A DNA stretch of 64,000 nt from Arthrobacter sp. SLBN-112 (GTDB taxonomy: Bacteria > Actinomycetota > Actinomycetes > Actinomycetales > Micrococcaceae). The stretch covers positions 3,472,001-3,536,000 of the forward strand of contig NZ_VFMU01000001.1 of the NCBI RefSeq assembly GCF_006715225.1, written 5' to 3'. Below the pieces are notes generated by a model. The model saw nothing but the letters and a program-made list of their open reading frames with translations, ran no database searches and was not told where the DNA came from. Numbering within the stretch: the stretch's first letter is position 1; every line of letters begins with the position of its first letter. This document shows, piece by piece, positions 44,590 through 53,935 of this stretch. A program made the translations under genes and the position numbers.

Positions 44590-45356
44590 TGCCGGCACCC
44601 GACCTGCTGACTGGCGAGCTGACGCTCACCGGGCGCATCACGACGGCGTCGAATGCCACCTTCGTGGGGACCATCGGCGACACCACGGTCGTTTATAAGC
44701 CGATAGCCGGCGAGAAACCGCTGTGGGATTTCCCCGAGGGCTTCCTTGCCCACCGGGAGGTTGCCGCCTACCTGGTTTCTGAGGTCCTGGGCTGGAACGT
44801 GGTGCCACGCACCTGGCTCCGCGATGGTCCCCTGGGCCACGGAATGGTGCAGCTGTGGCAGGAGACTGACCCCGACCAGAACGCGGTGGATCTCGTTGCG
44901 GCGGACGACGTTCCGGAGATCGGGTGGAAACAGGTCCTCGAGGGTCAGGATGAAACGGGGCGGATGGTCGCTCTCGTCCACGAAGACACACCGGAGCTCA
45001 GACGCATGGCGGTGTTCGATGTCGTCGTCAACAACGCTGACCGCAAAGGCGACCACATCCTTGCCATGCCGCACGGGCACCGGCACGGCGTGGACCACGG
45101 GCTCACCTTTCACAGTGAGCACAAGCTGCGCACGGTGCTGTGGGGGTGGCTGGGAGACGCCCTGACGGCCGAGGAACTTGAGGGCATCGACCGTGTCAGC
45201 GCAGGACTGGACGGTGAGCTGGGCCGAAGGCTGGCGGACCTGCTCAGCGCCGAAGAAATTGCGTCGCTCGTGGCGCGCTGCGCCCGGTTGCGGATGACAC
45301 GGCGGTTCCCTGCTCCCAGAGGTGGGATGCCCGCGGTGCCCTGGCCGCTGTTTTAA
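44589..45356 (+). CDS. SCO1664-type kinase-like protein
   Basis: A 255-residue protein distantly like phosphatidylinositol 3/4-kinases. TVVYKPIAGEKPLWDFPEG supplies the nucleotide Lys, RMAVFDVVVNNADRKGDHIL the catalytic-loop Asp/Asn, and VDHGLTFH the metal-binding position. It is the third member of the trio and translationally coupled to DUF3090. A kinase-like protein next to a phosphatase suggests opposing reactions on an unknown small molecule or protein; that is inference. I do not see mshC nearby, though it is often close in other genomes. Confidence 0.9.
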   Translation: MPAPDLLTGELTLTGRITTASNATFVGTIGDTTVVYKPIAGEKPLWDFPEGFLAHREVAAYLVSEVLGWNVVPRTWLRDGPLGHGMVQLWQETDPDQNAVDLVAADDVPEIGWKQVLEGQDETGRMVALVHEDTPELRRMAVFDVVVNNADRKGDHILAMPHGHRHGVDHGLTFHSEHKLRTVLWGWLGDALTAEELEGIDRVSAGLDGELGRRLADLLSAEEIASLVARCARLRMTRRFPAPRGGMPAVPWPLF

Positions 45357-45988
45357 GGACATCAGGGAGACGGACTTAGCTCTTGCCGGCCAATTCAACG
45401 GGCAGTCCACTGCTTCGTCGCCGAGTACTTTTTCTGCAGGAAGGCCCGGCTCGAACGGCGTCTACTTGGACAATTCGGGGCGGCTGCTCCTATCGGGCTG
45501 CAGCGCCCATCCTTACCGAGACGAGCACATCGTCACTGCCGTCACCGTTCTCTTCGCCGGAGCCACCGGTGACCTCGGCCAGCGCATTGTTAGCGAACTC
45601 CTCCGCGCGTGGCAGGGTATGCAGTACTTCGTCAGCATGTTCAGCGGCGAGGCCGAACTCCATCACGTCAACAACGATCGCTACGGCCCGCATGAGTGGA
45701 CCTGGGTCCGCGATGTCCTCCAGGCGCACCGGAACGTGACAACGGACGATCGCCGACCCGGGCGCAGTATGAAGGCAGTCAAGGATCTGCGGACTGTGAC
45801 GTCACCCGCCTCTTTGCCGCATGCTACGGGTCGCCGCCCCGAGGCTGGGCTGCTGCGCGAAGGATTTCCCACCGCGCCGCTCAGTCCTAAGATTGAGGGG
45901 CTGGGGCGACGGTGCCGCCACAAGTTTGGCCGGACGTGGTGCCGTGGGCGGCCGCTAACCTGTCATCTCGTCCCGAGCGGATCCGGCA
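45357..45988. other. decayed intergenic stretch
   Basis: No intact gene. It holds the NAD(P)-binding fragment described separately. The TGACGTCA palindrome near 45798 may be chance. Confidence 0.5.
45541..45735 (+). pseudogene. fragment of an NmrA/SDR-like NAD(P)-binding protein
   Basis: The frame gives VTVLFAGATGDLGQRIVSELL, a clear first strand and GxxGxxG loop of an atypical short-chain dehydrogenase. There is no start codon close by, and the sequence turns into unrelated residues after about 25 codons. I read it as a remnant. Confidence 0.4.
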
Positions 45989-47164
45989 ATGAGCACGAAG
46001 AATTACGTATTGAGGCGGGCGTCGCTCGCAGTCGTCCTCCTTGTCTCTGGCTGTACCTATTCCAACGATGAGCCCGCACAGCCATCGAGCTCGCCCAGCC
46101 CCTTCGCTTCCTTGGAAAATCAGGTCCAGCTGTTCATGGACGAAGGCGCGGTGGCCGCCGTCGTCCAGATCCGCTGGCCCGAGGGCGAGTGGTCCAGGGC
46201 CTACGGCGTGCGCGACCTCGAGACCAGGGCGCCGGCTCAGCCCACGGACCGGGCGGAGGTCGCCAGCGTCACCAAGACGATGACGGCCGTGGCCGCGCTG
46301 AAGCTCGTGGACGACAACCTCATCAGCCTGGACGATCCCGTGAATGACGTCATTCCCGGGTTTACATCCACGCTTAAGCCTCCGGGTCCCATCACCGTAA
46401 GACAGCTGCTGAGCCACACGTCCGGAATGCCCGAGGTCAACGATGCTCTGCCGAAGGATGTTGACTTCCGCCCTGTGCTGAGCCAAACACTCACGATGGA
46501 GCGGGGCCTGCAACTGGCAGGGACCCTCCCCTGGACCTCTGCCGATGTCGGGTCTTTCAAGTACTCGAACACCAATTACCTCGCACTCGGCCTCCTCATC
46601 CAGACGCTGCGGCACAAGCCCTTCGTCCAAGTACTGCAGGAGGAGGTCTTAGGCCCTCTCGGTTTGAAGAACACCAGCCTGGACCGCATTGACCCTCACG
46701 AAGCCGGTCTTTTGCACGGCTACGTGACCCTGCGCGGTGAACGGGTAGACACCACAGACAACACCTTCGCGGTCGGCAACCCGGCCGGCGGCGCTGTCTC
46801 CACGATGGAGGACCTGAACCTCCTCATGGCCGGAATATTCCAGGGACGGGCGGTCTCAGCGTCGTCCCTGCGGGAGATGAAGACCAGCCCCAGCTTCCGT
46901 CCGTACGGGCTGGGCGTATGGGAGCATGCGGACGGATGCTCGAAAAACTCGCGGCACGAGGGCCGGGGCTCGTTCTGGGAATACCAGACCGTCGTAGTCA
47001 GCAGCGGAGACGGGCGGTACCAGGCCGCGATGACAGTCACAACACCACCAATGCCTACCGAGTTAGAGGACCCCTCCACGCGCGACAAGCGCGACTACCT
47101 GAACGGCCGAATCGAGTCTTCACTCAACGAGGCATTGGACCGCATCTGCAAGCCGGCCAGCTGA
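45989..47164 (+). CDS. serine hydrolase lipoprotein, class C beta-lactamase fold
   Basis: A 391-residue lipoprotein with signal and lipobox VSGC near residue 22. The catalytic S93xxK (ASVTKT) and the YSN element (FKYSNTNYLALG) are present, with LSHTSGMPEV between. The family includes esterases, D-peptidases and penicillin-binding proteins; true beta-lactamase activity is not implied. ATG 45989 lacks a clear ribosome site. It sits at the edge of the decayed zone. Confidence 0.88.
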   Translation: MSTKNYVLRRASLAVVLLVSGCTYSNDEPAQPSSSPSPFASLENQVQLFMDEGAVAAVVQIRWPEGEWSRAYGVRDLETRAPAQPTDRAEVASVTKTMTAVAALKLVDDNLISLDDPVNDVIPGFTSTLKPPGPITVRQLLSHTSGMPEVNDALPKDVDFRPVLSQTLTMERGLQLAGTLPWTSADVGSFKYSNTNYLALGLLIQTLRHKPFVQVLQEEVLGPLGLKNTSLDRIDPHEAGLLHGYVTLRGERVDTTDNTFAVGNPAGGAVSTMEDLNLLMAGIFQGRAVSASSLREMKTSPSFRPYGLGVWEHADGCSKNSRHEGRGSFWEYQTVVVSSGDGRYQAAMTVTTPPMPTELEDPSTRDKRDYLNGRIESSLNEALDRICKPAS

Positions 47165-47309
47165 GAAAGGCCGTGCTCGCTCAGACGGCACACCAGGAAC
47201 GGGAGAACCTGCGCAGGCTCGGGTATCGAACCCTGCTTGCCATTCAATGATGGGGACCGGAACAAGAATCAGCAGATCCGTGGCGGTTCTGTTGCCACCC
47301 TAAGGCTGT

Positions 47310-47483
47310 TTAGATCCCGCCTCCTCCGACTGGTCCTACCCAGCCACTGAACTCTCCTCCTCGCCTCTGGCGCTCATCGTCGTCCTTTCCGCAGCGGAGA
47401 CAGCGCTTATACAAGCTGCCGTCTTCGGCGTGTTCGACATGCCATTTATGGCTGATATTCAGCTTGCACAACAGGGCCTTCAT
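47310..47483 (-). CDS. tiny CxxC protein, copy 1
   Basis: A 57-residue gene in a frame easy to overlook. The product starts MKALLCKLNISHKWHVEH, continues EDGSLYKRCLRCGKDDDE and ends in a Gly-rich tail. Cys6, Cys28 and Cys31 with nearby His could hold a zinc ion. ATG 47483 has GGGAGAAGG upstream. It is one of three tandem diverged copies with 47701-47907 and 48180-48326. Confidence 0.75.
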   Translation of the reverse strand: MKALLCKLNISHKWHVEHAEDGSLYKRCLRCGKDDDERQRRGGEFSGWVGPVGGGGI

Positions 47484-47700
47484 GGCCTTCTCCCGTCCGC
47501 GTATCTGGCAATTTCAATGATGGCCCTCGCGTGACACGGACGGTACTGGCAGTGGCACCACTATGACAGTCCGGCATCGGCCTAGCGCCGGAACCCATGT
47601 ATGCGCAAGTCGAGATCGCTCTGGCTGCGGCGGATTCGACCACTCCACCTGGCCTTCAGCCGCCTACTCACGAGCGTGAAGAAGCTGGCGGGGTTGTCCG

Positions 47701-47907
47701 CTAACCAAATCCGCCGCCTCCTCCGGTCGGCCCCAGCCATCCACTCAATCCCAGCCATCTACTGAACTCGCCGCGGCGACGCCCGCCGCCGTGGTCATCG
47801 TCGCCCTTGCCGCACCGACGGCAGCGGCTGTAGAGGCTGCCGTCTTCGGCGTGTTCGACATGCCAGTCGTGTTGAATGTTCAGCTTGCACAGCAGTGCCT
47901 TGCGCAT
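47701..47907 (-). CDS. tiny CxxC protein, copy 2
   Basis: A 68-residue protein reading MRKALLCKLNIQHDWHVEH and EDGSLYSRCRRCGKGDDD, then a His/Gly/Arg-rich tail ending GGGGGFG. ATG 47907 has GGAGAAGG upstream. Compared with copy 1 the first 36 residues are nearly the same, but the tail is longer. Small Zn-ribbon-like proteins of this sort are common and uncharacterised in actinobacteria. Confidence 0.78.
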   Translation of the reverse strand: MRKALLCKLNIQHDWHVEHAEDGSLYSRCRRCGKGDDDHGGGRRRGEFSRWLGLSGWLGPTGGGGGFG

Positions 47908-47999
47908 AACCTTCTCCAATCGCTGCAGCAGCCACTCCGGCAATCCAATGATGGCCCTCGTCCAGTCGCGGCGAAACCAGCAATTGCTAGTTCTCAATG

Positions 48000-48115
48000 C
48001 TGCTGAGGACCAGCAGAGGAAGGCTCAGCCGGGGATGGTGAAGAAGCTGGCCGGGTCGTCGGCGCCCAGGATGTCCTGGTGGAAGGCGATGGCGTCCAGC
48101 ACTGGATGTCCACGG
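48000..48115 (-). pseudogene. duplicated gene-end fragment
   Basis: On the minus strand the codons LDAIAFHQDILGADDPASFF then TIPG and a stop can be read. A shorter related piece (NPASFFTLV) recurs near 47660-47700 on the same strand, so the repeated unit carries this fragment as well as the tiny CxxC gene. The parent gene is not identified. Confidence 0.35.
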
Positions 48116-48179
48116 AGAGGGCAGTAGCCGTCGGCAGGCGGGCGATGACCTGAACAGCGTTGCCTCGGTTTTACCCACC

Positions 48180-48326
48180 TCACCAAGCGCTAAAGTTGCC
48201 GTCTCCCCGCTGGCGCTCATTGTGGTCCTTTCCACAGCGGAGACAGTGCTTATACAAGCTGCCGTCTTCCGCGTGGCTCGGCATGCCAATCGTGCCGTAT
48301 GTTCGGCTTGCGATCGCCTATCGCAT
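48180..48326 (-). pseudogene. tiny CxxC protein, broken copy 3
   Basis: The DNA follows copy 1 (GACGGCAGCTTGTATAAG and the CxxC codons), but an early TAG replaces the first Cys region and one extra base near 48278 shifts the frame. Only the second half (DGSLYKHCLRCGKD) is in frame, so no product like the others can be made. Confidence 0.7.
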
Positions 48327-49060
48327 CAGCTGGACACTTCTCGGAGCTTGAACACGATCGAGTCGAAGACGGCGCGTGCCTCCCTTGTCAGCTCCGGATT
48401 AATCGATTCGTGGAATTGGACCACCCAGAACATAGCGCGATGGCCGTCCAGATTGACCACCCGGTAGGTTTCCCGCTCAGCAGTGCTCGAGTACCAGCGT
48501 GTGCATAGGTTCGAATATCCTGAGTGGACGCAAAACTGACCGTTGTCGCAGGCTTTGATGTCCACGTCGCCCTCCACGGAGTGGTCGAACTCGACCCCGG
48601 AGTAATCGCCCACCATGACCTCGACGGGAGGGGTGCTGGCCGTTGACGTCTGCGCCGTCATCGCATCGACGAAGGCCTTGGCCGACGGATTGACCTCCAC
48701 GAGCGAGCCCTGCCACTTGCATGCGTCCCTCGGCACATGGTTGGAGGGCCACCAACCGACGAAGACCCCCAAGTCATCCGGGTGATCCGGGTCGTCCTTT
48801 CCCAGGCCATCGCCGTCTTCACTCACCCAGCCGTCTGGGACGGTGATCTCGAAATTCTCTTTGAAGCTGGTGACGAGGTATGTACCGGGGTCGATGTCGC
48901 CGCTGTCCGGCAGCGGTGGGACCGTGGGCACCGGTGGGACCGTGCGAGCCTCCGTAGTTGGTGCGGGGGATGACGTTTCGGTGGCAGTGCACGCCGAAAG
49001 GCCGAGGCAAACGGACAACACTGATGTCATGGAGATGAAATCGCGTAGCAGCACCCGCAT
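48326..49060 (-). CDS. hypothetical lipoprotein
   Basis: A 244-residue protein with signal and lipobox LSAC, then a Thr/Pro/Val linker (PPVPTVPPLPD) and a mixed alpha/beta domain containing FEITVPDGWVSEDGDG and four Cys that could form disulfides. The domain looks like actinobacterial envelope proteins of unknown role. ATG 49060 has TTTGGAGGCCTCC before it; the frame runs further up to 49138 without support. Confidence 0.8.
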   Translation of the reverse strand: MRVLLRDFISMTSVLSVCLGLSACTATETSSPAPTTEARTVPPVPTVPPLPDSGDIDPGTYLVTSFKENFEITVPDGWVSEDGDGLGKDDPDHPDDLGVFVGWWPSNHVPRDACKWQGSLVEVNPSAKAFVDAMTAQTSTASTPPVEVMVGDYSGVEFDHSVEGDVDIKACDNGQFCVHSGYSNLCTRWYSSTAERETYRVVNLDGHRAMFWVVQFHESINPELTREARAVFDSIVFKLREVSS

Positions 49061-49257
49061 GGAGGCCTCCAAAGGCAACCCGTATGCTGCGGACGTTACG
49101 CCCAGCCAACACTGACCACAAGAGACGCCAGAAGCCAATGCTCCCCTATTTTGGATAACGGGGAACGGATGGTGAATCCCCCCGCTGGGCGACTGTGGTC
49201 ATCGCCGCTGGTTCGCCATCTCACATTAGTCGTCAAATCGCCAAGTAGCTTCCGATC
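49061..49257. other. intergenic stretch
   Basis: Lower GC than its surroundings in part (TATTTTGGATAACGG). No gene or repeat seen. Confidence 0.35.
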
Positions 49258-49399
49258 TCACAACGGACGCCTGTGAGCTGCAGGTCGACTTGGAAGAACT
49301 TTCAACAAGGAACAGCGGGATCCCCCGAGGCAAGTGCTTCCGTGCAGAAGGACCGCAGCCAGTTCACTTGGAAGTTCGCGGCGCCGATGGAGGCTATCG

Positions 49400-49699
49400 G
49401 CAAACTGTTCCGCCAGTGGTCCCGCAAGTTGCCAAAAAGCGCTGCCAAAAGCCAGTCGCTGCCCAAGGCTCGACTCATTGCGCGTCCGGGTCCGGTGCGG
49501 ACAGGTCAGTGGCCAGCTCCTGCGATCCTCCAGGCCAGCTTCAGCGAACTCCCGGTAGCGGCGGGACCAGCGCGCACCCGCTGGGACCAGAACGTTGAAC
49601 CGCTCAGCAGCCCGGGCGCAACGGCCAGCGACCAACCCCTATGACGCTGGCCAGATGCGGACGCCCCGAATAGGCCAAAAACGCGTTGCGGTGGGACAC
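49400..49699 (-). mobile_element. IS481-type transposase remnant (N-terminal part)
   Basis: GTG 49699 opens VSHRNAFLAYSGRPHLA, the usual beginning of IS481-type transposases. The frame then breaks, and the adjoining frame continues AERFNVLV and WSRRYREFAEAGLEDRRS, the following helix-turn-helix. No DDE catalytic part remains. An 11-bp inverted repeat lies directly upstream. Confidence 0.65.
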
Positions 49700-49756
49700 G
49701 AGGACCTCCTGGTTTGTGTTCGCTCTCGACAAGCAACACACACCCGGAGGTCCTCG
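49699..49756. repeat. 11-bp inverted repeat beside transposase remnant
   Basis: CGAGGACCTCC (49699-49709) and GGAGGTCCTCG (49746-49756) match perfectly across 36 bases. They may be one terminal repeat of the element facing another, or a hairpin before the transposase. Confidence 0.6.
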
Positions 49757-49939
49757 TATAACGCCAAATAAATTCCCCTGTCATCAACCTGCCGGGACAG
49801 TACCGCTCATATCTGGATTTCGTTGCAAAGGAGGGCGTCGTGTGGTTAGACGCGACACCCTCCCTCCCGGCGCCCCGCCGCCGGCCGTTCCAGTCGCCCA
49901 TAATCGGGCGGGGACTGAGCCACTGCAGCTGCAGGGTTA
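49757..49939. other. intergenic stretch
   Basis: Nothing recognised between the inverted repeat and the dehydrogenase stop. Confidence 0.35.
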
Positions 49940-51067
49940 TCAGATGTGGACGACACCTGACTTGGCAGCTGCTGATTCTTCGATCGCGGCCAGGACCCGC
50001 TGGACCTGCAGCCCGTCCTCGAACGACGGGGACGGCGGGTTGCCGTCCCGGATCGCGGCAAGAAAATCACCGATCTGGTGGGTGAAGGTGTGCTCCCAAC
50101 CAAGCACGTGGCCCTGCGGCCACCACGCACTAACGTATGGCTGTTCCGGCTCGGTGACAACGATTCGCCTGAAGCCTTGCTCCGCGGCGGGGTTTGTCGC
50201 GTCGAGGAACTCGAGCTCGTTGAGCCGCTCGAGGTCGAAGGCGAGTGATCCGGACGAGCCGTACACCTCAATCCGGAGCGAGTTCTTTCGGCCCGTTGCC
50301 ACCCTGGAAGCCTCCACCGATGCGACGACCCCGCCAGCGAGGGAAAGGGTGGCCCAGACAGCGTCGTCGACCGTGACTTCCTCCACGCCGTCCGGGCCAG
50401 GACGGCGGCCGATGAAGGTATGCAGGCGCCCGGAGGCTTCAGTGACGGCGTCGTCCAGGAGGTACTGAACCTGATCGATTGCGTGCGAAGCGATGTCCCC
50501 CAGCGCGCCGGATCCTGCGGTCTCCTTTCGGAGCCGCCAGCTCATCGGGGCGCTCGAGTCGGTCAGCCAGTCCTGCAGGTAAGAAGCGCGGACCTGCAGG
50601 ACCTTGCCGAGCCGGCCAGCGGCGATGAGTTGCCGCGCGTACGCCAGCGCGGGCACGCGCCGGTAGTTGAACCCGATCATGGATTGCACTCCCCGCTCCC
50701 GGGCAGCCTGTGCGGCGGAAACCATAGCTTCGGACTCAGCCAGCGTATTCGAGAGTGGCTTTTCGGCCAGCACGTGCTTCCCGGCTTGTAGTGCGGCGAT
50801 CGCTATCTCTGCGTGCAGCCATCCAGGGGCGCAAATGTCCACGATGTCCACATCGTCGCGTTCGATGACCTGGCGCCAGTCTATCGCCGATTCCGCCCAA
50901 CCGTAGCGGGCCGCAGCTTCGGATACGTGGGCGGTGTCCCTGCCCACAAGGACGCGTTGCTCGATGGCGGGGCCGTCGAAGTACGCTCCCACGTTGCGCC
51001 AGGCGTGCGAGTGCGCTTTGCCCATAAATGCATATCCAATCGCGGCGATACCCAATGGACGGCTCAT
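49940..51067 (-). CDS. Gfo/Idh/MocA-family dehydrogenase
   Basis: A 375-residue NAD(P)-dependent sugar/polyol dehydrogenase. The Rossmann start is [17 protein letters not shown], then [20 protein letters not shown] and the signature [11 protein letters not shown] with the catalytic-type Lys; the [14 protein letters not shown] segment supplies the Asp/His. Last gene of the operon; it overlaps ThuA by four bases (ATGA). Confidence 0.92.
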   Translation of the reverse strand: MSRPLGIAAIGYAFMGKAHSHAWRNVGAYFDGPAIEQRVLVGRDTAHVSEAAARYGWAESAIDWRQVIERDDVDIVDICAPGWLHAEIAIAALQAGKHVLAEKPLSNTLAESEAMVSAAQAARERGVQSMIGFNYRRVPALAYARQLIAAGRLGKVLQVRASYLQDWLTDSSAPMSWRLRKETAGSGALGDIASHAIDQVQYLLDDAVTEASGRLHTFIGRRPGPDGVEEVTVDDAVWATLSLAGGVVASVEASRVATGRKNSLRIEVYGSSGSLAFDLERLNELEFLDATNPAAEQGFRRIVVTEPEQPYVSAWWPQGHVLGWEHTFTHQIGDFLAAIRDGNPPSPSFEDGLQVQRVLAAIEESAAAKSGVVHI

Positions 51068-51882
51068 CGAATTGCCACCTTGTGTGTCACTGGCGTCGAT
51101 ACCGGGGGAAGCTCCGGGCCGGCGGCGGGGCGGGTTTCGTGCCCGCCTCGGGGCCGGTTACTTACTTCCGGGGCAGCGCGGGGCCTGTCGGACTGGGCGG
51201 CCCAGCTGACGGCGTTGGCTATGACGCGCTGGATTTGTGGGTGGTGATAGACGGGGTATTCCTGGTCGCCCGGGCTGAAGTAGAAGATTCTGCCCTTACC
51301 CCGGGTGAAAGTCACACCGGAGCGGAAGACTTCGCCGCCGTCGAAGGAGCTGATAAAGATCAGGTCGTCCGGGTCCGGTATATCGAACAGTTCCCCGTAC
51401 ATCTCCTGCTCTGGGATGACGATGGGGTTCTCGACACCGTCGGCGATGGGGTGCGATGGTTTGACGGTCCAGACGAGCTCTTGCTCGCCATCGTTGCGCC
51501 AGGCCAGGGAACAGCTGGTGCCGAGGAGGCGGGTAAAGATTTTGGCGAAGTGCCCGGAGTGCAGCACGATCAGCCCCATGCCGCCGAGCACGTGCCGATG
51601 CACTCGCTCCACCACGTGGTCACTGACCTCGGCGTGCGCCTTATGCCCCCACCACAGCAACACATCGGTCCTCGCCAACGTCTCCTCGGAGAGGCCGTGT
51701 TCCTCGTTTGAATGCAGGGTGGCCGTTGAGATGTCCGCGTCGGGCAGGGCCTCGCGGAGACCGTCTGCGATTGCTCCGTGGATGCCGTCGGGATAGATGC
51801 GCCCGATGTGTGCGGGTTCGTTAAGCGCCTCGTGCACTCCTTCGTTCCAGACCAGGACCTTGAGCTTGCCGGCGCTGCTCAC
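51064..51882 (-). CDS. ThuA-domain protein (trehalose-utilisation type)
   Basis: A 272-residue class-I-amidotransferase-like protein of the ThuA family: [40 protein letters not shown] and [18 protein letters not shown]. In rhizobia ThuA works with ThuB in 3-keto-trehalose metabolism. GTG 51882 has GGAGGTCCAGCT before it and overlaps the upstream stop as GTGA. Set between two dehydrogenases, it probably acts on a keto-sugar made by one of them. Confidence 0.9.
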   Translation of the reverse strand: MSSAGKLKVLVWNEGVHEALNEPAHIGRIYPDGIHGAIADGLREALPDADISTATLHSNEEHGLSEETLARTDVLLWWGHKAHAEVSDHVVERVHRHVLGGMGLIVLHSGHFAKIFTRLLGTSCSLAWRNDGEQELVWTVKPSHPIADGVENPIVIPEQEMYGELFDIPDPDDLIFISSFDGGEVFRSGVTFTRGKGRIFYFSPGDQEYPVYHHPQIQRVIANAVSWAAQSDRPRAAPEVSNRPRGGHETRPAAGPELPPVSTPVTHKVAIR

Positions 51883-52979
51883 AGCTGGACCTCCTTGCCT
51901 TCGCGGGCTGAACGGTAGCAAGCATCGATGATTTCCGCCCGGTTCAGGGCCAGGGAGCCGTCGTGATGGCCCCAGACGGTTTCGCCGGCGCGGACTGTTT
52001 GAATGAATTCCTCGATGACGGTCTGGTGGCCGAGTCCGGGCCGAGCTTCGGGCGTGTAGTCGGCGTTCTGACCATCCTTGTCGGTAAAGATCCTGAGTTC
52101 GCCGACAGGCGCCGATGGCGAGCCTTTGGCTTTCAGTTCCGCTCCCCCATCCGTGCCGTAGACCATGAAGTCGAGCAGGTCATCTTTCTCGCGGTAGCTG
52201 GCCCAGCCTGCCTCGATGAGAAGGGTTGCTCCTCCCTCAAGTCGGAGGAACGCCGAGGCGAAGTCCTCGACTTCGAAAGGGTGTTCGTCGTTCATCGGGG
52301 AGAAGCGGGCGCTTCCGCCGCGGCCCCGCGGCCCGAGTTCGGCATAAACAGTTGCCGAGACGGTGATGACTTTCGGCTCTCCCAGCAGGTGGAGAGAGTA
52401 GTCAAGGACGTGGACGCCGATGTCGGCCATCGGTCCGCCCCCGGAGAGGTGCGGGTTGGTGAACCAGCTCCCGAGCCGTGGAATGCCAGTGCGTCGCAGC
52501 CACGATGCCTTGGCATAGTAGGGGCGGCCAAGCCCGCCGTCGTCGATGATCGACTTGAGTTTTTGGATGTCGCCGCGTCGCCGGTGGTTGAACGCGACAT
52601 CAAGTACCCGGCCCGACTTTCGGGCTGCCGCGACCATCATGCGGCCCTCTTCGGCGGTGCGGGCGAGCGGCTTCTCGCTCAGGACATGGAGTCCACGTTC
52701 AAGGGCGGCCACGGCGATTGGGGCGTGCAGGAACGTCGGAACGGCTACGCTGATGGCGTCCAGGTCTTGATGCTCCAGCATGTCTTCCCAGCGGAGGAAG
52801 GCGTGAGGAATGGTGTATTCGGCCTGAAGGGAGCGGAGGAGGTCCGCTTCCATTCCGGCGACGGCCACGATCTCGACGCCGGGAATGTTGCTGTATGCCT
52901 TCAGATGCTGCTGCCCGGCCCAGCCGATGCCGACGACGCCGACCTTGAGTGCTGGAGCGTGGGACTGCTCGGAGTTCAC
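51879..52979 (-). CDS. Gfo/Idh/MocA-family dehydrogenase
   Basis: A 366-residue dehydrogenase: [53 protein letters not shown] and [15 protein letters not shown]. It shares fold but not close sequence with the 49940 gene, so the two probably act on different steps or positions. GTG 52979 (VNSEQSHAP) follows GGAACAAC weakly. It lies 59 bases after the MalG-type permease. Confidence 0.92.
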   Translation of the reverse strand: MNSEQSHAPALKVGVVGIGWAGQQHLKAYSNIPGVEIVAVAGMEADLLRSLQAEYTIPHAFLRWEDMLEHQDLDAISVAVPTFLHAPIAVAALERGLHVLSEKPLARTAEEGRMMVAAARKSGRVLDVAFNHRRRGDIQKLKSIIDDGGLGRPYYAKASWLRRTGIPRLGSWFTNPHLSGGGPMADIGVHVLDYSLHLLGEPKVITVSATVYAELGPRGRGGSARFSPMNDEHPFEVEDFASAFLRLEGGATLLIEAGWASYREKDDLLDFMVYGTDGGAELKAKGSPSAPVGELRIFTDKDGQNADYTPEARPGLGHQTVIEEFIQTVRAGETVWGHHDGSLALNRAEIIDACYRSAREGKEVQL

Positions 52980-53038
52980 GAAAGTTGTTCCTATCTGGAT
53001 GTGGTGGGAATTTAGGGTGTTGGGCGGTAGGAGACGGT

Positions 53039-53935
53039 TCAGCCTTTGACTGCGCCGGCGGTCATCCCGGCAACTATTCGCTTTTGGCAGATCAGGACCA
53101 GGACGACGAGGGGGATGGTGACGATGACGGATGCTGCGCTGATCCGGCCAAGGGGTACGTCGAATTCGCTCATGCCATTGAAGAAGGCGATGGCCACCGG
53201 TACGGGTCTGGCAGCCGGCGAACTCGTCAGGGTCACGGCCAAAAGAAACTCGTTCCAGACCGAGATGAAGACAAGGATCGCCGTGGTCGCCAGGCCCGGG
53301 ACGGCCAGCGGAAGGATGACCCTTCTAAACGCCTGAAACGGCGTCGCCCCGTCCACGTAGGCAGATTCTTCGAGCTCGCGGGGAATGTCGCGGAAGAAGG
53401 ATGTCAGCGTGTAGATGGCCAGCGGCAGGGCGAAGGTGAGTTTGGGAATGATGAGGCCGACCAGGGTGTCGTAGAGGCCGATTTCGCGCCAAATGGCGAA
53501 CAAGGGAGCAGCGATCGCGATGGCCGGGAATGTCGTGACCGAGAGGATCAAGGTCAGGATAAGGGCCTTACGGCGCATCTTCAGACGTGCCAGTGCATAG
53601 GCGGCGAATGAGGCGAAGAGGAGCGCGATGACAGTTGTCACGACGGCAATAATCACCGAATTTCGCATCGCCAGAAGGAAGTCACCGTTGCCGAATACGG
53701 CCAAGTAGTTATCGACGGTCGGCTCGCTCGGGAACATCTCCCCTTTGCCCAGGCTCGCGCCCTTCTTCAGCGAGGTGCTGACAAGCCAGTAGAAGGGCAC
53801 GAGCGAAAAGCCCATCACCACGATGACAAACACCCATACCAGGGGATGAAGGCGCGTTCTGCTGCGACGGGGCCGGGTGGCACTGGCGGCCTCGGCACTC
53901 GCCACTGAAGTGCGAGAGGTAGTTAGGGTGCTCAT
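53039..53935 (-). CDS. ABC sugar permease, MalG type
   Basis: A 298-residue six-helix permease, EAA loop ELEESAYVDGATPFQAFRRV. The N-terminal 30 residues are basic and cytosolic. Its ATG overlaps the MalF-type stop (TGATG). Confidence 0.93.
   Translation of the reverse strand: MSTLTTSRTSVASAEAASATRPRRSRTRLHPLVWVFVIVVMGFSLVPFYWLVSTSLKKGASLGKGEMFPSEPTVDNYLAVFGNGDFLLAMRNSVIIAVVTTVIALLFASFAAYALARLKMRRKALILTLILSVTTFPAIAIAAPLFAIWREIGLYDTLVGLIIPKLTFALPLAIYTLTSFFRDIPRELEESAYVDGATPFQAFRRVILPLAVPGLATTAILVFISVWNEFLLAVTLTSSPAARPVPVAIAFFNGMSEFDVPLGRISAASVIVTIPLVVLVLICQKRIVAGMTAGAVKG

Noticed and set aside
45989..47164. Antibiotic-resistance beta-lactamase
   Set aside because: The fold and SxxK/YxN are there, but the same features occur in esterases and peptidases; no evidence for resistance.
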